Source of the DNA: a candidate division WWE3 bacterium RIFOXYC2_FULL_42_13
Lineage (GTDB): Bacteria; Patescibacteriota; WWE3; UBA101185; UBA10185
DNA length: 31,697 bases
NCBI GenBank assembly: GCA_001773255.1
Contig: MEWF01000011.1
Coordinates: 22,305-54,001 of the forward strand
Direction: 5' to 3'
Part shown: piece after piece, positions 21,735-30,198 of the stretch
How positions within the stretch are numbered: position 1 is the first letter of the stretch
Layout: every line of letters starts with the position of its first letter
Made by a program: the position numbers and the translations under genes
The notes under the pieces: model-generated
Told to the model about the DNA's origin: nothing
Database searches by the model: none
What the model saw: only the letters and a program-made list of their open reading frames with translations

Positions 21735-23012
21735 ATGCATTTTGTTCCGTCAATGAAAGAGATGTTTTCGAAACCCTACCTACTCATGTACTCTTTTCTA
21801 ATTTTTGTTCTGCCTTTTGTTTTTTCCCGCACGACCAACGAATTATATGAATTTCCCAAGATCACGGTCTTCTATATAGTTTGTACCATCGTTGCCGCCT
21901 TATTTTTGTCCGACTTGATCCTGAGGACTAGAAAGACAGGTTCGGTTCCTTCGGCTATCGTTCTGTTCCTTGTTACTGCGTTTATCTCCACCTTACTTTC
22001 TTCCCACATATATACTTCGGTGTTTGGTTATTTTTCAAGATTTGCCGATTCTTTCATTTTTTATATGGCGCTTGGTGTTTTTTACTACATTGCGGTGAAT
22101 GTGTTTTCTGCGAAAGATATAAAGACACTTTTTAAGGTCGCGCAGGTTGGATCTGTGTTTCTCTTTATGTTCGCCCTTGGCCAATATTTTGAGCTGTTCA
22201 ATTTATTGTGGGGAGGGCAGTTGCAGGATAGGGTGTTCTCGACCTTAGGGCAACCAAACTGGTATGCTCAGTACGTTCTAATATTGTTAGGAATTAGTTT
22301 GTACGAATTTCTTTTCCGTAACGGGAAGATTTATTTTGCGTTCTACGTTGTCCAGTTTTTCTCCCTTTGGCTAACTTTCTCCATGTCGGGTCTGGCCGGA
22401 CTTTTGGTACTGTTTCTTTTTTGCTTTCTGCGGCTCTTCTTCATTAAGGAAAGGTCAGGTATTATGTCACGTTTTGTAGCTGTTGTGTCTGTGGCAATAA
22501 TTATTCCTGTTCTATTTCCGGGGATGTTCAAAGAAAGACTTAACGATGTTCTTATTGACGCGGGAAAAGTAGTGAGCAGGTATACAGTAGTAATGGCGCA
22601 TACCGGAGAACAGACCAATCTTGTTTCGGATCCTGGATATATAAGGTCGGGTCTGTGGAAAGGAACGTTAGATATGATTGTTTCGGAACCGAAAGTATTT
22701 TTGTTGGGTACCGGTCCGGAAACATTTCCTTACTATTTCCAAAAATTCAGACCCGCGAGCTTGAATTATTCCTCCGAGTGGAACTACGTTTTTAATAAAC
22801 CGCATAATTATTATTTAGAGACTTGGGCGGAACAGGGGTTGATCGGTGTCCTTTCATATTTATATTTACTTTTCTTTTTATTCAAACGGGCGGACGAAAG
22901 ATATAAAGGGGGCATTTTGGCGTTTGTTGTTACGAATATGTTCGGTTGGCCGACCGTTGCTTCGTCCGTCTTGTTCTGGCTTATGCTGGTCTCGGCCGGG
23001 AGAAAAAAATGA
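21735..23012 (+). CDS. O-antigen ligase/polymerase-like membrane protein (Wzy_C family)
   Basis: A 425-aa protein with about 10-11 membrane helices. The large exported loop near the C-terminal third ends in 'KPHNYYLETWAEQGLIGVLSYLYLL', the diagnostic HNxxLxxxxExGxxG-like motif of O-antigen ligases and Wzy polymerases. Earlier motifs 'GYFSRFADSF' and 'STLGQPNWYAQY' also fit. It would join or polymerise lipid-linked sugar chains on the outer side of the membrane. The stop overlaps the next gene's ATG (ATGA). Confidence 0.88.
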   Translation: MHFVPSMKEMFSKPYLLMYSFLIFVLPFVFSRTTNELYEFPKITVFYIVCTIVAALFLSDLILRTRKTGSVPSAIVLFLVTAFISTLLSSHIYTSVFGYFSRFADSFIFYMALGVFYYIAVNVFSAKDIKTLFKVAQVGSVFLFMFALGQYFELFNLLWGGQLQDRVFSTLGQPNWYAQYVLILLGISLYEFLFRNGKIYFAFYVVQFFSLWLTFSMSGLAGLLVLFLFCFLRLFFIKERSGIMSRFVAVVSVAIIIPVLFPGMFKERLNDVLIDAGKVVSRYTVVMAHTGEQTNLVSDPGYIRSGLWKGTLDMIVSEPKVFLLGTGPETFPYYFQKFRPASLNYSSEWNYVFNKPHNYYLETWAEQGLIGVLSYLYLLFFLFKRADERYKGGILAFVVTNMFGWPTVASSVLFWLMLVSAGRKK

Positions 23013-23608
23013 AATTTTTTAAACTAATGTTGCTCGTAATAGTGTGGACGTCGGCCGGTTATGTAATTTCTTTTGTAAATAGAATTTACTCGGCGGACAA
23101 GTTATCCGTGCGGTCAGCTGATTTCTTAAGAAAGGAAGAGTATGAAAAGGCTTTAAATACGGCAAACGGATCTTTGGAACTGAATCCTTTAGAGCCTTCA
23201 TATTATAGGACAAGAGCCCTGGTATATCTGACGGTGGGTATTTTGGAAAAGGATGGGGTTAAAAAAAATATCTATAAAAAAAGTGCTTATGCCGATTTGC
23301 AAAGAGCGCTCGTCTTAAACCCGGATAATCTTGTGACGGAAAGAAACCTCGTTCCGGTCTACTATTTTTTGGCCAATGAAGATCCTGCCGCCAAGCCGGG
23401 GGGGAACAACCACGATTCGGAGTTTATCGGTGAGGCAAAAAATTATTTTCAGATGCTTAAGGCGAAGTACTCCCGCGACGCCGGAGTTATTTCGTTAGTC
23501 GCGGAATATGAGAGAAAGCTCGGTTTAACCGAGGAGTACGAAAAAAGTAAGGAAATGGTAAGGATACTCAGACCTGACCTGTTGGAGTGGTACAGTTCAT
23601 TCAACTAG
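23009..23608 (+). CDS. Membrane-anchored TPR-like protein, 199 aa
   Basis: An N-terminal membrane anchor (about 4-23) is followed by helical pairs that look like tetratricopeptide repeats: 'SADFLRKEEYEKALNTANGSLELNPLEPSYYRTRALVYL' and 'KSAYADLQRALVLNPDNLVTERNLVPVYYFLA'. Its ATG overlaps the stop of the O-antigen-ligase-like gene. TPR proteins of this kind often sit with Wzy-like polymerases as assembly partners; that is inference. I set the start at ATG 23009, behind GGGAG, rather than at 22946. Its end overlaps the convergent PEGA gene by 12 nt. Confidence 0.8.
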   Translation: MKFFKLMLLVIVWTSAGYVISFVNRIYSADKLSVRSADFLRKEEYEKALNTANGSLELNPLEPSYYRTRALVYLTVGILEKDGVKKNIYKKSAYADLQRALVLNPDNLVTERNLVPVYYFLANEDPAAKPGGNNHDSEFIGEAKNYFQMLKAKYSRDAGVISLVAEYERKLGLTEEYEKSKEMVRILRPDLLEWYSSFN

Positions 23609-24787
23609 CTCTACGTAATCAGCGGATACCCAGCCTTCCGAAGTACCGGAAACCTTTATCTTTACCCATCCTGTTTGTTCCTCGAGCACCTGATACATTC
23701 CGCCGGTATCAACCCGGGTTATTTCAGTTCCGTTCAAACTTGGTTCGCTCCTCACTCTGAGCCATCCTGTGGGAGTGGCTTTTATCTTTGCCTGTTTCCC
23801 GGTGGCTATTGTACCGAGCAAAGTTTCAATAGTTTGTTTGGCTTCTTTGGAAAGTCCCAGTCCATCAACTGTTCCTCCGAGGTAAGCGATCTTACTCTCT
23901 GACTTGATTGACGATAGCTCTTCTTTTGTGGTGATGGGTGTTCCTTCCGCATTAAAAAGATCTCCTTTGTACGAAAGAAATAGCTCAAAGAAAGACTCCT
24001 TGTTTTCACCGGTTCCCTCGATATTCAGGCCTCTGGATTTATTCCAATAAACCACAGCTTTGGCCCATTCCTGAGGACTTGTGGTAACGACGTTATTATC
24101 CGAAGACAGGTCGTAGATATTTTTCGACCCCTCAAAGGCAGAGATTTTCTGAGGAACGGGCAGGGGAAAGAGTTTGAACGTGGTGTTCAGTGTGTACCCC
24201 TTATTTATAGTTATTCTTGAAGACTGGGGTTCAAATCCGGCGATAGCCACTTTTAGCTCATAATCACCGTTGCTTATGTTATTTGATAGGAAAGGCGTAA
24301 CTCCAACTTCAGAATTGTCTATGTAGACTTTTGCCCCCGACGGCTCGCTTATTACCCTGAGAATATTACCTGAGGTGTCTTTTTCAAACCAAAATTCCCT
24401 GCCGGAGCTGAAAGTATCCGAAGTTCCGAGGTCTCTTACAATGCCCACATAGTGAATATTATCTCCCTCTCGGGGTAGGAAATTTATCGAGGTTTGATAC
24501 TGTCTGTCCCCTCTTTTTAATGTGACTTTGTTGCTTCCGGAGGCAATGTCGTCCGAGGTGTAAGGCGTTTTACTGGTGAATTTATCGTTAATGTATATTT
24601 CAGCCGATTCCCCTGAAACCTCGACGTTTATACCGGATTTGGACTTAAGTTTATCGGCGTTGGTTATGATATACCCTCCAAAATATACTATAAGTCCCAC
24701 ACCTATGATACCGATGATGTAGAGGGCGGCGTTGGGCAGTGATTTTTCCTTGCTGGCAATAGTAGATATTGACATGGAACAATACAT
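23597..24787 (-). CDS. PEGA-domain protein with C-terminal SH3b domain
   Basis: A 396-aa anchored surface protein. A membrane helix (about 20-42) is followed by two PEGA-like beta repeats: the first about 52-115 ('INVEVSGESAEIYINDKFTSKTPY'), the second about 135-210 ('LRVISEPSGAKVYIDNSEVGVTPF'). A linker region follows, and a bacterial SH3 domain closes the chain (about 335-396, 'GWLRVRSEPSLNGTEITRV...GWVKIKVSGTSEGWVSADYVE'). PEGA and SH3b domains usually bind surface or cell-wall glycans. The start may instead be the Met at residue 5 (24775). It lies divergent from tRNA-Cys. Confidence 0.88.
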   Translation of the reverse strand: MYCSMSISTIASKEKSLPNAALYIIGIIGVGLIVYFGGYIITNADKLKSKSGINVEVSGESAEIYINDKFTSKTPYTSDDIASGSNKVTLKRGDRQYQTSINFLPREGDNIHYVGIVRDLGTSDTFSSGREFWFEKDTSGNILRVISEPSGAKVYIDNSEVGVTPFLSNNISNGDYELKVAIAGFEPQSSRITINKGYTLNTTFKLFPLPVPQKISAFEGSKNIYDLSSDNNVVTTSPQEWAKAVVYWNKSRGLNIEGTGENKESFFELFLSYKGDLFNAEGTPITTKEELSSIKSESKIAYLGGTVDGLGLSKEAKQTIETLLGTIATGKQAKIKATPTGWLRVRSEPSLNGTEITRVDTGGMYQVLEEQTGWVKIKVSGTSEGWVSADYVELVE

Positions 24788-24819
24788 AAATTATCACGGC
24801 AATGGTAAAATGGCAACAT

Positions 24820-24894
24820 GGCCTGGTAGCCAAGCGGAAAGGCAAGGGTCTGCAAAACCCTTATGCGCGGGTTCGATTCCCGCCCAGGCCTCCA
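24820..24894 (+). tRNA. tRNA-Cys(GCA)
   Basis: Acceptor GGCCTGG/CCAGGCC, short D stem GCC/GGC, anticodon stem AGGGT/ACCCT with loop CTGCAAA, T stem around TTCGATT, discriminator U as usual for tRNA-Cys, and encoded CCA (24892-24894). A TAAAAT box lies just before it. Confidence 0.95.
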
Positions 24895-24944
24895 AGAATT
24901 TCGGCAGGCATTTTGCCTAACGAAGTTTTGGCGACTCCACTTAT

Positions 24945-26783
24945 ATGACGTCACAGGAAATACTACAAAAATACATAAACTTTTATACCGAACGTGGGCA
25001 TAAGCAAATTCCCAACGTTTCACTTATCCCCGAAGGAGACTCGACATTACTTTTTGTGAATTCAGGCATGTTTCCTTTAGTACCCTATCTTTCGGGAGAA
25101 CAGCACCCTTTAGGTAAAAGATTAGTAAATGTTCAAAGGTCTCTGCGTTTTGAAGACATCGAAGAGGTCGGAACAACAATCAGACACACAATAGCTTTTC
25201 ACATGATAGGGAATTGGTCGCTCGGCGACTATTTTAAAAAAGAGCAATTACCGTGGGCGTATGAATTTTTTATTAAAATTTTGGGACTGTCTTCGGAAAA
25301 ACTTTTCGCAACGGTTTTTGAAGGGGACGCCAACGCTCCGCGTGACGACGAATCTATTGCCATTCTAAAAGAAGTTTTCAAAAAATACGGCGTTGAGGCA
25401 AAGGAAGGTGAAAGGATCTTTTTATGTGGGAAAAAGGACAATTGGTGGCAGCGTGGCGACGCCGTTGGAGAACTTGGGGGACCCGACAGCGAGGTTTTTT
25501 ATTACCTCGGGTCAGGAACCGGCGTTGGAAAATCCCCGGCCGAAAATCCCGACGAATTTTTAGAAATCGGAAACTCTGTTTTTATGCAGTACAGAAAAAC
25601 TGAAAAAGGCTGGGAACCCCTTTCGCAAAAAAATGTTGATTTCGGAGGAGGTTTGGAAAGACTGGCTGTAGTTTCTCAAAATAAACATGACATTTTCGAA
25701 ACTGACAATTTTTGGCCTATTGTGGCAAAAATAGAGGAGCTATCGGGAAAGTCTTATTCTTCCGACGATAGAACCAGAAGAGCGATGAGAATAGTCGCTG
25801 ATCATATGAGGGCCGCGTGCCTGCTGGGAATGGACGGCGTACAGCCTGAAAATAAAGACCAGGGATATGTTCTGAGAAGATTACTACGCAGGATGGTGCG
25901 TTCGGGAAAAGTTTTGGGTATTGAAAAAGATCTGACTTCGGCGTTGGTGGAGCCGGTAATAACCGCTTTGGGTTGGCTTTATCCCCAGCTTTCGGAGAAA
26001 AAGGAACAACTTAAAAAAATATTTACGGACGAGGAAGAGAAATTCAGAAAAACTTTAACGAAGGGTTCCGTCATTTTAGAAAAAGCATTGTTCAAGATTG
26101 GGCAGGAAGGTACCAGGGAAAAAACATTAAGGGAATGGGCGCAGATGTCTTTTGATTTATTTCAGTCCGTGGGCTACCCCGAAGAAATTTTTATTGACGA
26201 TCTTGAAGATAAAGGAATACTTCTGGATCATAAAGATTTTCATAGGGAGTTTTTGGCCGTGTTTGATCTCCACCAACAGAAATCCCGTGTCGGAGCAGAA
26301 CAAAAATTTAAAGGCGGTTTGGCGGATCACAGTGATGCGGTTATTAAATATCACACGACTACCCATTTATTACAGGCAGCTCTTAGGAAAGTATTGGGAG
26401 ACCATGTTGGGCAGTTGGGGAGTAATCTGACGGCCGAGAGATTGAGGTTCGATTTTTCTCATCACGGGAAAAAGATGTCCGAGCAGGAAATATCTGAGGT
26501 TCAATCCATCGTAAACTCAAGGATAAAAGAGGCACTTCCGGTGGGTTTTGTCGTTATGCCGAAAGAAGAAGCTCAAAAGTCCGGCGCCCTTTTCATGAAA
26601 AATGAAAGCTACCCCGAAGAAGTTAAGGTTTACTACATAGGAAACGATTTTTCTAATGCCGTTAGCAAAGAGTTTTGCGGCGGCCCTCATGTAGCCAATA
26701 CCGGAGAATTGGGTGAATTTGAAATATTCAAACAGGAAAGCATAGGAGAAGGCAAACTTCGTATCTATGCTCGATTGAAATGA
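24945..26783 (+). CDS. alaS: Alanyl-tRNA synthetase, short form lacking C-Ala
   Basis: A 612-aa AlaRS; family members are usually about 850-900 aa. The class II catalytic domain is complete ('LLFVNSGMFPLVPYL', 'SLRFEDIEEVG', 'FHMIGNWSLGDYFK', 'VDFGGGLERL'). The tRNA-recognition helices follow. The editing domain keeps its zinc ligands in 'HTTTHLLQAAL' and 'CGGPHVANTGEL'. The protein ends right after the editing domain, so the linker and C-Ala domains, which help dimerisation and tRNA binding, are absent. The clean stop and following groES suggest a real short form. It charges tRNA-Ala. Confidence 0.95.
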   Translation: MTSQEILQKYINFYTERGHKQIPNVSLIPEGDSTLLFVNSGMFPLVPYLSGEQHPLGKRLVNVQRSLRFEDIEEVGTTIRHTIAFHMIGNWSLGDYFKKEQLPWAYEFFIKILGLSSEKLFATVFEGDANAPRDDESIAILKEVFKKYGVEAKEGERIFLCGKKDNWWQRGDAVGELGGPDSEVFYYLGSGTGVGKSPAENPDEFLEIGNSVFMQYRKTEKGWEPLSQKNVDFGGGLERLAVVSQNKHDIFETDNFWPIVAKIEELSGKSYSSDDRTRRAMRIVADHMRAACLLGMDGVQPENKDQGYVLRRLLRRMVRSGKVLGIEKDLTSALVEPVITALGWLYPQLSEKKEQLKKIFTDEEEKFRKTLTKGSVILEKALFKIGQEGTREKTLREWAQMSFDLFQSVGYPEEIFIDDLEDKGILLDHKDFHREFLAVFDLHQQKSRVGAEQKFKGGLADHSDAVIKYHTTTHLLQAALRKVLGDHVGQLGSNLTAERLRFDFSHHGKKMSEQEISEVQSIVNSRIKEALPVGFVVMPKEEAQKSGALFMKNESYPEEVKVYYIGNDFSNAVSKEFCGGPHVANTGELGEFEIFKQESIGEGKLRIYARLK

Positions 26784-26787
26784 CCTG

Positions 26788-26817
26788 TTGACACTCTCTA
26801 TCCTTGAGTGCTATAAA
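26788..26817 (+). promoter_or_regulatory. groESL promoter fused to a CIRCE operator
   Basis: CIRCE-like repeat TTGACACTC-N9-GAGTGCTAT (26788-26814), with two mismatches to the consensus in the left arm. The first six bases are also the -35 box TTGACA; an 18-nt spacer leads to TATAAA (26812-26817), overlapping the right arm. HrcA bound here would block polymerase directly. A heat-shock-type control of groESL follows from this arrangement. Confidence 0.85.
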
Positions 26818-26881
26818 TTGATACGTTGCAGGATGCCTCGGACAAATTAAAGTAGTAATTTTTATTGCAACGGAGGACTGT

Positions 26882-27184
26882 ATGGCTTCAGCATCTAAAA
26901 TAAAACCGCTTTTTGATTACTTGTTAGTAGAGCCTATGCAAAAGGACACCACACTTCCATCAGGTATTGTTATTCCGGACACCGCGAAAGAGAAGCCCCT
27001 TGAAGGAAGAGTTATATCCGTAGGCTCGGGTAAAAGAGACGATTCCGGTAACAGAATTCCCATGGAAATTAAAGCCGGAGATGTGGTTATGTTTAAAAAA
27101 TGGGGCGGAACGGATATTAAATTAGACGGAAAAGATATGCTTCTCATCAAAGAAGAAGATATCTTGGCCATAGTCGAAGGCTAA
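26882..27184 (+). CDS. groES: Co-chaperonin GroES
   Basis: A 100-aa co-chaperonin that caps the GroEL ring. It has 'IKPLFDYLLVEPMQKDTTLPSGIVIPDTAKEKPLEGRVISVG', including the mobile loop, and the C-terminal 'LLIKEEDILAIVEG'. A strong GGAGG SD precedes the ATG and, unlike many first genes here, it has a leader of about 58 nt from the CIRCE-bearing promoter. groEL follows 12 nt later. Confidence 0.97.
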   Translation: MASASKIKPLFDYLLVEPMQKDTTLPSGIVIPDTAKEKPLEGRVISVGSGKRDDSGNRIPMEIKAGDVVMFKKWGGTDIKLDGKDMLLIKEEDILAIVEG

Positions 27185-27196
27185 AGGAGAAAATAT

Positions 27197-28843
27197 ATGG
27201 CAGTAAAAAACATAATCTATGGAGATGCCGCGAGAATGAAACTTAAGGCAGGCGTTGATAAGCTCGCAAGGGCGGTGGCAACAACGCTCGGGCCTAAAGG
27301 AGGCAACGTTGCCTTAGATAAAAGCTGGGGAACACCCGCCGTTGTGCATGATGGCGTCACTGTAGCAAAAGAGATTGAACTGGAAGACAAATTCGAGAAC
27401 ATGGGCGCCCAGATCGTAAAAGAAGCTGCCTCCAAAACTAATGATGTAGCCGGGGACGGAACCACAACCGCTACGGTATTGGCCCAGGCCATAGTGGACG
27501 CCGGGCTTAAAAACATCTCGGCCGGCGCAAACGCCATGATGATAAAACGCGGGTTAGAAAAAGCTGTTGATGCGGTAGTCGAAGAAATAAAGCACATGTC
27601 CAAAAAAATATCCAGCAAGGAAGAAAGAATCCAGGTAGCTACCATTTCCGCACAAAGTGAAGAAATCGGGAAAATAATAGCCGACGCCATGGAAAAAGTC
27701 GGAGAACAGGGCGTCATTACCGTGGACGAATCCAAAGGTTTCGATATCGAGCTCGAATACAAAGAGGGAATGCAGTTCGATAAAGGTTACTCCTCACCAT
27801 ACTTCGTTACCAATCCCGATAAGATGGAATCGATAGTTGAGGAGCCCTATATTTTGGTCACAGATTCCAAGATTTCGGGAATGCAGGACCTTCTTCCCAT
27901 GCTTGAAAGCTTTGTCAAAGTCTCAAAAAACCTGGTAATAATCGCCGAAGAGGTTGAAGGTGAAGCCTTAGCAACATTAGTGGTAAACAAATTAAGAGGC
28001 GTTTTAAACGTATTGGCTGTAAAAGCTCCGGGTTTCGGTGATAGAAGAAAAGCTATGATGGAGGATATCGCAATACTGACCGGTGCCAGTTTTGTAAGCC
28101 AGGAAACAGGAAGAAAACTTGATTCGGTAACGATAGACGACCTGGGAAGAGCAGATAGAATAATTGCCGATAAGGACAACACCACGATAGTCGGGGGAAA
28201 AGGTGATTCAAAAGAACTTCAGGAAAGAATTAAACAAATAAGGACCCAGATAGAACAAGGCACATCCGATTATGACAAAGACAAGATGAAAGAAAGACTT
28301 GCGAAGTTAAGCGGAGGAGTCGCTGTAATAAAAGTAGGAGCGGCCACCGAAGCTGAGTTGAAAGAGCTGAAATTAAGGGTCGAAGACGCTGTTAATGCTA
28401 CAAAAGCAGCCGTAGAAGAAGGAATAGTACCCGGCGGCGGAATCACTTTCCTGAATGTCAGAAAAGCTATCGACAACCTGGAACTTCAGGGCGATGAAAA
28501 CACCGGAGCCAGAATTCTTCACGAGAGTTTAGAGAAACCGGCACGATTATTAATCAGAAATACCGGAGCTGACGACGGAAAGATATTAGCCGAAATAGAA
28601 AGAAGAATGTTAGAAGAGAAGAACACCAATGTCGGATACAACGTGGTAAAGATGTCCTTTGTCGATATGGTTCTGGACGGGATTATAGATCCGGCCAAGG
28701 TTGCCCGAAGTGCTTTACAGAATGCGGTCTCTGCGGCAACGATGATACTCACCACAGAATGTCTTGTTGCGGAAGCTCCGAAAAAAGATGAACCGAAGCC
28801 CGGCAACCCCGGCATGGGAATGGATATGGACGGGATGATGTAA
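27197..28843 (+). CDS. groEL: Chaperonin GroEL
   Basis: A 548-aa group I chaperonin of full length. Nucleotide-site motif 'GDGTTTATVLAQAIV' holds the catalytic Asp pair region; 'LGPKGGNVALDKSWG' and 'EEGIVPGGGITFL' are conserved; the tail ends in the Gly-Met repeat 'GMGMDMDGMM'. With GroES it folds newly made proteins in the cytosol. AAGGAG precedes the ATG. Transcription stops at the hairpin at 28874. Confidence 0.98.
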   Translation: MAVKNIIYGDAARMKLKAGVDKLARAVATTLGPKGGNVALDKSWGTPAVVHDGVTVAKEIELEDKFENMGAQIVKEAASKTNDVAGDGTTTATVLAQAIVDAGLKNISAGANAMMIKRGLEKAVDAVVEEIKHMSKKISSKEERIQVATISAQSEEIGKIIADAMEKVGEQGVITVDESKGFDIELEYKEGMQFDKGYSSPYFVTNPDKMESIVEEPYILVTDSKISGMQDLLPMLESFVKVSKNLVIIAEEVEGEALATLVVNKLRGVLNVLAVKAPGFGDRRKAMMEDIAILTGASFVSQETGRKLDSVTIDDLGRADRIIADKDNTTIVGGKGDSKELQERIKQIRTQIEQGTSDYDKDKMKERLAKLSGGVAVIKVGAATEAELKELKLRVEDAVNATKAAVEEGIVPGGGITFLNVRKAIDNLELQGDENTGARILHESLEKPARLLIRNTGADDGKILAEIERRMLEEKNTNVGYNVVKMSFVDMVLDGIIDPAKVARSALQNAVSAATMILTTECLVAEAPKKDEPKPGNPGMGMDMDGMM

Positions 28844-28873
28844 ACCGCATAATTTAGAGAGAATCAATAAGCT

Positions 28874-28907
28874 GAGGGCGCCGGTAGGCGCCCTCTTTCG
28901 TTGTTTA
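28874..28907 (+). terminator. Rho-independent terminator of groESL
   Basis: A perfect 9-bp stem GAGGGCGCC/GGCGCCCTC with loop GGTA is followed by TTTCGTTGTTT. It lies 30 nt after groEL and is the clearest terminator in the window. Confidence 0.9.
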
Positions 28908-29777
28908 TTCGGACACTTTTAATCTCTTTAGCGAGGACTTGTAGGCTTCCAGGATTCTGGGCGAATTATCGTTCTTGTTAAAGTGTATTATGTGGGATTT
29001 CAATACTTCTGTAGTGATCTTTTTTTTCATGTAGATCATTTGTGATCGTTTTGCGATTTTTTCTAAGGCGTTCAAAAGAATACCGCTGCTTTTTCTCCGT
29101 ACCTTAGCGGGATAGTTAATTATGAAATTAGGAAAATATTCCGAAACCCAACTATTTTCCTTCATAAATTGGAAGTACGTGTCCGATTTGTCTACGATGG
29201 GCTGCATCATTACTATGTCTGACGCTACAAAAATATTTCTTTTGTCCTTATCCCAGGCCATTTTTGTTTCATCCAAAAAGAGGTTTGTGCAAAAACTTCC
29301 GGGCTGTCCGTCATACTCAGGATGTTTTTTCAAAATTTTCAGGATTGTTGCAACAAATCCGCGTGTAAGCCAAACCCTGTTCTTGCCGGTGATTATCATT
29401 ATGTCTACGTCCGCGTCTTTTTCGGGGCTGTAGGCTGCCAAAGATCCGGTAACCGCGATCATCTTTATCCAGGGTATTCCCCCAAGAAATCTGAGCAGCC
29501 CGGTGTTTTCCCTGAAAATTCTCGTAGCGTGTTTATATTTCCAAAGCCAGTTTGTATATTTTTCGCCGCAGACCTCGTATTTTCCGTACCTTTTTCTTGC
29601 CCAATTTTCTTTTACTAAATTATTTAAAGACTCTCTGAGTTTTTTTCCGTCCGTAACTTTGGACGAGATCAGGAAAGTCGAGATCTGGTATAGGCTCATC
29701 GGGTATTGGAATATTGACCGGTAGGCAAGTGTACGTTTTATTGCTTTTGCCGTTTCCTTTCCGGTGCGTTTTCTCAT
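28905..29777 (-). CDS. MNT-fold nucleotidyltransferase with N-terminal winged helix
   Basis: A protein of about 290 aa. An N-terminal winged-helix-like segment ('FQYPMSLYQISTFLISSKV...LVKENWARKRYGKYEVCG') precedes a nucleotidyltransferase core with 'AVTGSLAAYSPEKDADVDIMIITGK', the GS-x10-DxD signature. A helical tail follows. The substrate is unknown; family members modify proteins, tRNA or small molecules. I start at ATG 29777, one base after the upstream stop codon region (TAAAATG) and behind AGAGG; an earlier ATG at 29810 overlaps RNase H. It is the last gene of a three-gene operon. Confidence 0.8.
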   Translation of the reverse strand: MRKRTGKETAKAIKRTLAYRSIFQYPMSLYQISTFLISSKVTDGKKLRESLNNLVKENWARKRYGKYEVCGEKYTNWLWKYKHATRIFRENTGLLRFLGGIPWIKMIAVTGSLAAYSPEKDADVDIMIITGKNRVWLTRGFVATILKILKKHPEYDGQPGSFCTNLFLDETKMAWDKDKRNIFVASDIVMMQPIVDKSDTYFQFMKENSWVSEYFPNFIINYPAKVRRKSSGILLNALEKIAKRSQMIYMKKKITTEVLKSHIIHFNKNDNSPRILEAYKSSLKRLKVSE

Positions 29778-29778
29778 T

Positions 29779-30198
29779 TTAGTGGCCTCTGGGGGAGTAT
29801 TGGTAAGCATCCAGGGCTTTGTTAACCAGAAGGTCGGCGTCGTGGTTTTTTTCCCTTAATACGTGTTTGAACTCGATTTCCTCGAATTTTGACGCTAAAC
29901 CGGAAGCCTTTTGCCACAGAATCTTAAGTTCCGCGTCTTTAACTTTGTATTCCCGCCTCATTTGTTTAACGATCAGCTCACTGTCCAAAAAGCAATCCAG
30001 CTTTGTTATGTTTTTTTCCAATGCTGTCTTTAAACCTTCTATCAGGGCTGTGTATTCTGCCTGATTGTTGGTGGCTTTACCGATGTACGAACCCAGCTCA
30101 AATATCTTTTCTTTCTTTTCGTTTTTTATCACAATGCCTATTCCTGAGGGCCCGGGATTACCGCGCGCTCCGCCGTCGGTGTTCATTTGGTATCTCAT
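29779..30198 (-). CDS. rnhA: Ribonuclease HI
   Basis: A 139-aa RNase H of type HI. Active-site acids are visible: the first Asp in 'NTDGGARGNPGPSG', Glu in 'NNQAEYTAL', Asp in 'CFLDSELIVKQM', and Asp near the end in 'KNHDADLLVNKAL'. It removes RNA from RNA-DNA hybrids. AAGGAG lies before the ATG, and the start overlaps the Wzz-like gene's stop (ATGA). The plant/archaeal-like pattern without a basic protrusion is common in small bacterial forms. Confidence 0.94.
   Translation of the reverse strand: MRYQMNTDGGARGNPGPSGIGIVIKNEKKEKIFELGSYIGKATNNQAEYTALIEGLKTALEKNITKLDCFLDSELIVKQMRREYKVKDAELKILWQKASGLASKFEEIEFKHVLREKNHDADLLVNKALDAYQYSPRGH

Noticed and set aside
24703..25023. 106-aa minus-strand ORF with 'RPGRESNPRIRVLQ'
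   Set aside because: Antisense of tRNA-Cys and of the start of alaS; a well-known kind of false ORF.
27217..27762. 181-aa minus-strand ORF opposite groEL
   Set aside because: Low-complexity Ser/Ala/Thr-rich shadow of a strongly supported gene in the other strand.
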